Below are positions 59,053 through 64,000 of a stretch of 64,000 nucleotides of DNA, in pieces; within the stretch, counting starts at the first letter, position 1; every line of letters starts with the position of its first letter. The position numbers and the translations under genes are program-made. The stretch comes from Salipaludibacillus sp. CUR1 (GTDB taxonomy: Bacteria > Bacillota > Bacilli > Bacillales > Salisediminibacteriaceae): positions 248,001 through 312,000 of the forward strand of contig NZ_JAIWPE010000094.1 in NCBI RefSeq assembly GCF_021028955.1, read 5' to 3'. The notes beneath the pieces are model-generated. The model was not told the DNA's origin. It searched no databases and was given only the letters and a program-made list of their open reading frames with translations.

Positions 59053-59519
59053 TACGGTGTCACCTCAATTTTCATTTGCATATAATGATGGCCTGTGCCG
59101 CAATATTCATTACAGATCACTAAATATTCCCCAGGTTCTGTAAAGGTATGTTCAGTCATATTAACGTGCCCTGGTGTTATCATCATATTGACGTTTGTCC
59201 CTGGAATGGTAAAACTGTGAACGACATCCTGGCTTGTCACCTCAAAAATTACCGTAGAACCAGCAGGTATTTCAATGGTGTCCGGGCTGTAGCCATAAGT
59301 CAAAGCCACGATCCGTGCCCGATACGTATCTTCATTGATCTGATCCAGGCCTGGTTCTGCAAAAACGGTATCTTCAAGGTTTTGAGAATCTACAGAAGCC
59401 ATATGGCTGGGCGGCTGCTGGCCAAATGCAAAAGCGGCCACGCCTAAAACGGCAAGAAACAAGACAAGTGACCCTATACCAAAGGTTAACCAGATTTTTT
59501 CATATTTGTGTAAATGCAT
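59052..59519 (-). CDS. cbaB: Cytochrome c oxidase subunit II, ba3 family
   Basis: The 155-residue protein has one N-terminal helix and a cupredoxin domain with the CuA ligands HSFTIPG, CNEYCGTGHHYMQM (C-x3-C, His, Met). It takes electrons from cytochrome c. The short length is typical of ba3 enzymes, not of caa3. It lies between the small subunit IIa gene and subunit I. Start ATG is read with an upstream GGGGG site. Confidence 0.93.
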   Translation of the reverse strand: MHLHKYEKIWLTFGIGSLVLFLAVLGVAAFAFGQQPPSHMASVDSQNLEDTVFAEPGLDQINEDTYRARIVALTYGYSPDTIEIPAGSTVIFEVTSQDVVHSFTIPGTNVNMMITPGHVNMTEHTFTEPGEYLVICNEYCGTGHHYMQMKIEVTP

Positions 59520-59542
59520 CCCCGTACTCCCCCCTCTGAAAG

Positions 59543-59698
59543 TTAAGTTCTAATTAAGAATAGATAGAAAACTGCAAACCATGAAACGAAAATAAAAGCA
59601 CCTACAAACATAACGAAGACTAGTGTCCCTTTTAAAGATGAATGATCTTCCTGTTTAAGCTGCTGATGCTGCTGAGTTTTCAGCACAGTCCGGCTCAT
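59543..59698 (-). CDS. cbaD: Cytochrome c oxidase subunit IIa (51 residues)
   Basis: A short frame behind GGAGGGGATCTC encodes 51 residues: a polar Gln/His-rich start and one helix (SSLKGTLVFVMFVGAFIFVS then WFAVFYLFLIRT). ba3-type oxidases have such a single-helix subunit IIa, usually encoded just before subunit II, as here (23 bp gap). It is easily missed because of its length. It probably supplies the helix that the two-helix subunit II of other oxidases provides. Confidence 0.75.
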   Translation of the reverse strand: MSRTVLKTQQHQQLKQEDHSSLKGTLVFVMFVGAFIFVSWFAVFYLFLIRT

Positions 59699-60087
59699 GA
59701 GATCCCCTCCCGCAGAAATTTACATAATTTTTTACTCCGTGTCATTTCTATCATATAAGAATGAATGAGTGTGATGAAAAGCAAATTGTGAAGAATTAGT
59801 GAAAAGTTTAACAAATACTTTTAACACTGTGGCAATAGTATTTAAGAGAGGATCTTATACACAGTTTTATTTATAAAGTCAACATTTAAATTTATTAAAT
59901 GAAAAGGTTTGCAAATATTTATGACAGTGTTTTGAACAACATTGACGCTAAAAAAAATGGTGTGCTATAATTCACTTATAATGAAAATCATTCTCAACTA
60001 ATTTTTAATCATTCTAATCTAGTAATATATAAACGTTCAGCCATGAGATGAAGATGACCATTCAAGTATTTCCGGGAGGTAGGAACG
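59699..60087. other. Divergent control region between the oxidase and iron-transport genes
   Basis: No gene is seen. The left half is AT-rich and should hold the oxidase promoter. The right half holds the fbpC promoter and Fur site described separately. About 90 bases of leader precede fbpC. Confidence 0.5.
59942..59996 (+). promoter_or_regulatory. fbpC promoter with Fur box
   Basis: TTGACG (59942-59947), an 18-bp spacer and TATAAT (59966-59971) form a strong promoter. TGAAAATCATTCTCA at 59982-59996 fits the 7-1-7 Fur site TGATAAT-N-ATTATCA with two mismatches. Repression when iron is plentiful is expected. Confidence 0.75.
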
Positions 60088-61146
60088 ATGAGCTTTATTC
60101 AGCTGGAAAATATCACAAAGGTCTTTGCGGGGGGAGAAAAGCCTGCAGTGGATCACTTACAATTAAATATTAATAAGGGTGAAATTATTACTCTGTTAGG
60201 TCCGAGCGGATGTGGTAAAACAACAACTTTACGTATGATTGCCGGATTTGAAAACCCTACAAATGGATCCATCCAAATAGGTGATAACGAAGTTTTCAGT
60301 GATGTTCATTCTTTGCCACCTGAAAAAAGAGGAATAGGAATGGTTTTCCAGGATTACGCTCTTTTTCCGCATATGACTATTTTTAAAAATGTTATGTTTG
60401 GTTTAAATAAATGGGGAGCAAGAGAGAAAAGAAAACGTGCGAAAGAAGTGCTGGAACTTGTGGGTTTAGAGGATTATGGAAGCAGATATCCGACTCAGCT
60501 TTCAGGAGGCCAGCAGCAAAGGGTGGCATTGGCGCGCGCTTTAGCACCAAAGCCTAACGTTGTCCTTATGGATGAACCTTTCAGTAACCTGGATGCCGGC
60601 CTTCGCGAGAAAATGAGATTCGATGTAACAAATATATTAAGAAAGACCAATACGACAGCCATTATCGTTACTCATGACCAAAAAGACGCCTTCGCGGTGT
60701 CAGACAGGGTAGTTGTGATGAAAGACGGCCTTATTCAGCAGATCGCAGCACCGAAAGAAATGTACAGGTGTCCTAAAAACTGCTTTGTCGCCCAGTTTGT
60801 CGGTAAAACCAATTTGCTTACAGGGACGATGGATACCGATTTAAGGAATATTCATACCCACATAGGTAAAGTGACACTGCCTAACGAATGGCAGGAACGG
60901 CTTGATACTGTAAAATTGTCTATCCGTCCTGAAGGATGCAGCCTGTCAGATGAAGGCGCCTATTGCGGACAGGTAGAACGTGTCACATACAGTGGCGAAT
61001 ATCAGGAGCTTCACGTTCGTCTGCACAACGAACCGGAATTATCGGAAGAACCGATGCTGATTTATGCGCCGGTAGAAAAAGATGTTGAGATTGGAACGAT
61101 TGTGTCATTTGATATAAAACCCGAACTGGTCGCTCTGGTAGAGTAG
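60088..61146 (+). CDS. fbpC: Ferric iron ABC transporter ATPase (FbpC-like)
   Basis: The 352-residue ATPase has Walker [10 protein letters not shown], signature LSGGQQQR, Walker [12 protein letters not shown] and a regulatory C-terminal TOBE-like domain ([12 protein letters not shown] onward). This length and the FbpA- and FbpB-type genes after it fit ferric-ion uptake. A Fur box covers its promoter. ATG follows GGGAGGT. It ends in a terminator before a second Fur-controlled promoter, so ATPase and binding protein can be transcribed apart. Confidence 0.88.
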   Translation: MSFIQLENITKVFAGGEKPAVDHLQLNINKGEIITLLGPSGCGKTTTLRMIAGFENPTNGSIQIGDNEVFSDVHSLPPEKRGIGMVFQDYALFPHMTIFKNVMFGLNKWGAREKRKRAKEVLELVGLEDYGSRYPTQLSGGQQQRVALARALAPKPNVVLMDEPFSNLDAGLREKMRFDVTNILRKTNTTAIIVTHDQKDAFAVSDRVVVMKDGLIQQIAAPKEMYRCPKNCFVAQFVGKTNLLTGTMDTDLRNIHTHIGKVTLPNEWQERLDTVKLSIRPEGCSLSDEGAYCGQVERVTYSGEYQELHVRLHNEPELSEEPMLIYAPVEKDVEIGTIVSFDIKPELVALVE

Positions 61147-61153
61147 ATTTTTT

Positions 61154-61187
61154 GCAACTATCCCGGTTTTGGGGTAGTTGCTTTTTT
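61154..61187 (+). terminator. Terminator after fbpC
   Basis: GCAACTATCCC pairs with GGGGTAGTTGC (one G-T pair), followed by six T. Confidence 0.85.
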
Positions 61188-61285
61188 ACTGGGCGCAGTA
61201 ATACGAAAAAATCGATAATAAATACTTATTAATAATTATTATAAACTAACACGAAAAAGTCAATAGTTTTTATTGAAAAAACTAA

Positions 61286-61352
61286 TTGACAATCTTTCTC
61301 AGTGGATATAAACTGAGTGTAGTTGATAATGATAATCATTTTCAACTACATA
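61286..61352 (+). promoter_or_regulatory. fbpA promoter with near-perfect Fur box
   Basis: GATAATGATAATCATTTTC (61325-61343) matches the classical 19-bp Fur consensus at 18 positions and is flanked by GTAGTT and AACTAC, so the dyad is longer still. TTGACA at 61286 and TATAAA near 61307 are the likely -35 and -10, with a short spacer. Confidence 0.85.
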
Positions 61353-61381
61353 ATATAATTTAGACAACGGGGGTATCAGCG

Positions 61382-62494
61382 ATGAAAAAAGTACTTATGT
61401 TTTTATTATTAGCCGTTTTATCACTCGGAATTTTAGCAGCGTGCGGGGGCAACGAGAATAATGACACGGCTGACAATGCAGGTGAGAATGCAGCGAATGA
61501 AAATAACGATGTAAACAATAATGAGGAAGCAGTGGAATTAGATGGGGAACTTGTAGTATACTCAGCACGTAATGAGCAATTTGTACAAGCTTTATTAGAT
61601 AAATTTACAGAAGAAACAGGCGTTGAAGTGAGAGCTCTTCACGAAGCAGATCCTCTTCAGCTTCAGGAAGAAGCGGGCAACGTACAGGCAGATGTGTTTA
61701 TTTCAAACGACCTGGGCGCCCTTGAGTACTTAAACCAGCAAGACCTTCTTGAAGGATTTGATCCGGAGAATGTGGAATCAATCGACGAGCAGTTCCGCGC
61801 TGAAAATAACGAATGGATTGCTATTTCAGCCCGGGCACGAGGATTTATTTACAATAAAGATATGATTTCTGAAGATGAAATGCCGACACAAATGGAAGAC
61901 CTGCTTGATCCGGAATGGGCAGAAGTTGAAAACGGTTATGCCATTACCCGCGGAGGGAACGGCGGAATGATCGGTAACGTATCTGCCTTGCGTTATGAGT
62001 GGGGAGATGAAAGAACAACTGAATGGATTAATTCAATCCAGGAAAACGCAGCGGGAATTTTTGAAGGACATGGTGATATCCGCCGTGCAGTCGGAGCGGG
62101 CGAGCATGCTTTCGGTCTGGTAAACAACTATTACTACCACCAGCAGCTTGAAGAGCCTACCGATAATAACGTTGGCTTCATTTACACAGACCAAGGTGAA
62201 GGTGAAATGGGAGCTATTGCAAATGCTGCCGGGCTAGGGCTTGTATCTGGGGCGCCAAACGATGAAAACGCACGGGCATTTATCGAATGGGTGCTGGAAG
62301 AAGAGAATCAGCTTGCCTTTGTAGGGGATTCATTAGAGGTGCCTATCAATCCTGATCTTGAACCTCCTTACGAAGAAGCTGTTCCGTTCAGCGAATTGAA
62401 AGTTCAGGATATGCCGCTGAAAGAACTGGGGAACTACTTCCAGGATACACGGGCATTAATTGAAGATGCAGGATTGGACTTGGAGTTAAGATAA
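61382..62494 (+). CDS. fbpA: Ferric iron ABC transporter substrate-binding lipoprotein
   Basis: The 370-residue lipoprotein has a signal ending LGILAAC, a 30-residue Asn/Glu/Asp linker, and a FbpA/FutA-type fold with LVVYSARNEQFVQALLDKFTEETGVEV, DVFISNDLGALEYL and GLVNNYYYHQQ, whose adjacent Tyr residues probably bind Fe3+. It passes iron to the permease encoded next. The strong Fur box upstream supports iron as substrate. ATG follows a weak purine-rich site (ACGGGGG). Confidence 0.92.
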   Translation: MKKVLMFLLLAVLSLGILAACGGNENNDTADNAGENAANENNDVNNNEEAVELDGELVVYSARNEQFVQALLDKFTEETGVEVRALHEADPLQLQEEAGNVQADVFISNDLGALEYLNQQDLLEGFDPENVESIDEQFRAENNEWIAISARARGFIYNKDMISEDEMPTQMEDLLDPEWAEVENGYAITRGGNGGMIGNVSALRYEWGDERTTEWINSIQENAAGIFEGHGDIRRAVGAGEHAFGLVNNYYYHQQLEEPTDNNVGFIYTDQGEGEMGAIANAAGLGLVSGAPNDENARAFIEWVLEEENQLAFVGDSLEVPINPDLEPPYEEAVPFSELKVQDMPLKELGNYFQDTRALIEDAGLDLELR

Positions 62495-62515
62495 TAAGTT
62501 AGTGGGAGAGGGCAT

Positions 62516-64000
62516 ATGAAGCAGGATAAACAGCAGGAAAGTAAACAGAATAAAGAACAGTATGCCAAGGTTGGGGATAAAAAGTCCCCAGCCATTCTCC
62601 GTTTTATTAACAGGAAATGGCTGAATGTATGGAAAGGGAATCCCCCTGGGCCTGTGCTGCTCCTGATTGGGCTGTTTGTTGCTTTTGTCATGTCTGTTCC
62701 GATCTTGTATGTGATATGGCGTTCCTTGTCTGCCGGCGCGGACAGCTGGATGCGTTTATTAGGGGACCGTATACCAGGGCTTCTTTGGAATACGCTTTCT
62801 TTAACAGGTGCGGTTACGTTTTCAGCTGTCCTGATCGGCGTGTCACTTGCCTGGATCGTGGTCAGGACAGACTTGCCGGGAAAAAAAGTGTGGCAGTGGA
62901 TGATGGCATTGCCTCTTGTTATTCCGCCATACGTAGGAGCAGTCACTTACATTATTGTTTTCGGTCCAAGCGGCTGGGCCCGTGATCTTTGGCAGGAAAT
63001 AACGTGGCTTAATAATTTATTTGGCGGTTACCCTGTCAATATTTATTCATTTTGGGGTGTATTTACCGTATTAACCCTTTTTACTTATCCTTATGTCTTT
63101 CTTATAGCAAGTGCTTCACTAAGGAAAATGAACCGGAACTTTGAAGAAGTAGCAAGGTCTCAGGGGATGACAACTTCGCAGATTTTCTTCAAAGTTAATC
63201 TGCCGTTATTACGCCCGGCGATTGGGGCGGGAGCCATTCTTATTTCTTTGTATGTACTGTCAGACTTCGGGGCCATTGCTATGCTCCGTTATGTGACCTT
63301 CACAGCGGCGATTTACTATCAGAGAGCTGGATTTGATATCCCTTCTGCTTCTGTATTAAGCCTTGTGCTGATTGTGCTGACAATTATTATTCTATGGATT
63401 GAAGCCCGTACACGCCGGAAAAATAAATACTACCAGACTTCCAACACATATAAAGAGCCTGATACACTGTCTCTCGGAAAATGGAAGCCGCTCGCAGTCC
63501 TGTATGTAGCAGGAGTTTTCACCGTCGCTGTTATTCTTCCAATCTCTGTTCTTATCTATTGGACTGTGATTGGCGCAACGGCTGGAACAATAGATGCAAG
63601 GTTCTTTGGTTTTGCGTGGAACAGCATTAAAGTATCCGGGCTTGCAGCTATATTATGTATGGTTCTGGCTACGCCTATTATTTATCTTAAATCACGGCAT
63701 CCGTCTGCTATTTCAACGGTGATCGATAAACTGAGTTATGCCGGTTATGCCCTCCCGGGGGTTATTGTGGCGCTTGGAATGGTCTTTATTTTTAATAATC
63801 ACATTCCTGCTTTATATAACACGTTTTATATGATAGCTATTGCTTTTGTAGTCAGGTTCCTGCCTCAGGCTATGCAGTCCGGTGAAGCGTCGTTGAGCCT
63901 TGTCTCACCCAGGATGGATGAAGCGGCACGAAGCTTAGGCTATCCTGCCTGGAAAGTGATGATTAAAGTGATTATACCAACGATTCTCCCTGGTATTCTC
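62516..64000 (+). CDS. fbpB: Ferric iron ABC transporter permease, 5' part
   Basis: The frame starts at an ATG after GGGAGAGGG, 21 bp past fbpA, and stays open to the window end (495 codons). The product has a polar N-terminus then many membrane helices with two EAA-type coupling loops, around NFEEVARSQGMTTSQIFFKVNLP and DEAARSLGYPAWKVMIKVIIP, as in fused FbpB/ThiP permeases. The 3' end lies outside the window. It completes the iron importer with fbpC and fbpA. Confidence 0.9.
   Translation, partial: MKQDKQQESKQNKEQYAKVGDKKSPAILRFINRKWLNVWKGNPPGPVLLLIGLFVAFVMSVPILYVIWRSLSAGADSWMRLLGDRIPGLLWNTLSLTGAVTFSAVLIGVSLAWIVVRTDLPGKKVWQWMMALPLVIPPYVGAVTYIIVFGPSGWARDLWQEITWLNNLFGGYPVNIYSFWGVFTVLTLFTYPYVFLIASASLRKMNRNFEEVARSQGMTTSQIFFKVNLPLLRPAIGAGAILISLYVLSDFGAIAMLRYVTFTAAIYYQRAGFDIPSASVLSLVLIVLTIIILWIEARTRRKNKYYQTSNTYKEPDTLSLGKWKPLAVLYVAGVFTVAVILPISVLIYWTVIGATAGTIDARFFGFAWNSIKVSGLAAILCMVLATPIIYLKSRHPSAISTVIDKLSYAGYALPGVIVALGMVFIFNNHIPALYNTFYMIAIAFVVRFLPQAMQSGEASLSLVSPRMDEAARSLGYPAWKVMIKVIIPTILPGIL

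Overview
The window looks like chromosome from a low-to-mid G+C member of the Bacillaceae, probably a haloalkaliphilic or halotolerant aerobe that can also grow anaerobically. Start sites carry strong Bacillus-type Shine-Dalgarno sequences. Proteins resemble Bacillus YtvA, SigX/RsiX, RocR/RocA/RocD/RocF, GbsR/OpuA, CsaA and ThiO/S/G/E. Several lipoproteins carry Asn/Glu/Asp-rich linkers, and there is a betaine ABC system plus a BCCT carrier, which suggests salt stress. The genus cannot be fixed from sequence alone. No rRNA, tRNA, CRISPR array, prophage or intact transposase was seen.

Layout: 1-4.2 kb holds the end of a ROK kinase/regulator, a blue-light LOV-STAS receptor, a small heme-copper-oxidase-like membrane protein and a YczE-type membrane protein. 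4.2-8.8 kb: a surface 5'-nucleotidase with a FIMAH tail, then a MarR-MATE efflux pair. 8.9-11 kb: nrfHA nitrite ammonification behind an FNR site. 11.3-14.1 kb (minus): methyltransferase, universal stress protein and a SulP transporter with a terminator in its leader. 14.4-19.9 kb: phosphonate-type ABC operon with a HAD phosphatase, then a second HAD. 19.9-22.7 kb: SIS-nagA-nagB behind a NagR/DasR-like operator. 22.8-28 kb: lipoprotein, cold-shock protein, STAS protein, LacI plus PTS EIIBC, paired fluoride channels. 28.1-37.8 kb: BCCT carrier with an octapeptide-repeat tail, csaA, a DUF2628-like protein, cadC-cadA, a flavin reductase, a GerMN lipoprotein and a DUF4097-like protein.

37.9-40.9 kb (minus): thiE-thiS-thiG-thiO under a TPP riboswitch. 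41-45.2 kb: opuAA-AB-AC and divergent gbsR. 45.3-48.9 kb: sigX-rsiX with a SigX-type promoter, then a TM-helix-repeat channel protein. 49-55.8 kb: RocR with tandem upstream sites and a sigma-54 promoter driving rocA-rocD, followed by proline dehydrogenase and arginase, so arginine, ornithine and proline are all routed to glutamate. 55.9-59.7 kb (minus): MgtE and a ba3-type oxidase including a 51-residue subunit IIa. 60-64 kb: Fur-controlled ferric-iron ABC genes, cut by the window end.

The most unusual signal is in cadA. The reading frame that begins at the expected start carries an in-frame TGA exactly where the first cysteine of the N-terminal metal-binding CxxC motif belongs, and 10 nt later there is a perfect 17-nt stem-loop. 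The rest of the pump is intact. This is either a nonsense mutation with re-initiation or a selenocysteine (UxxC) metal-binding domain. Other notable items are the 17 octapeptide repeats on the BCCT carrier, a hairpin between that gene's Shine-Dalgarno and its start codon, two GGGGGGTCTG-core palindromes, a modular family of intergenic repeats, and a leader terminator before sulP.
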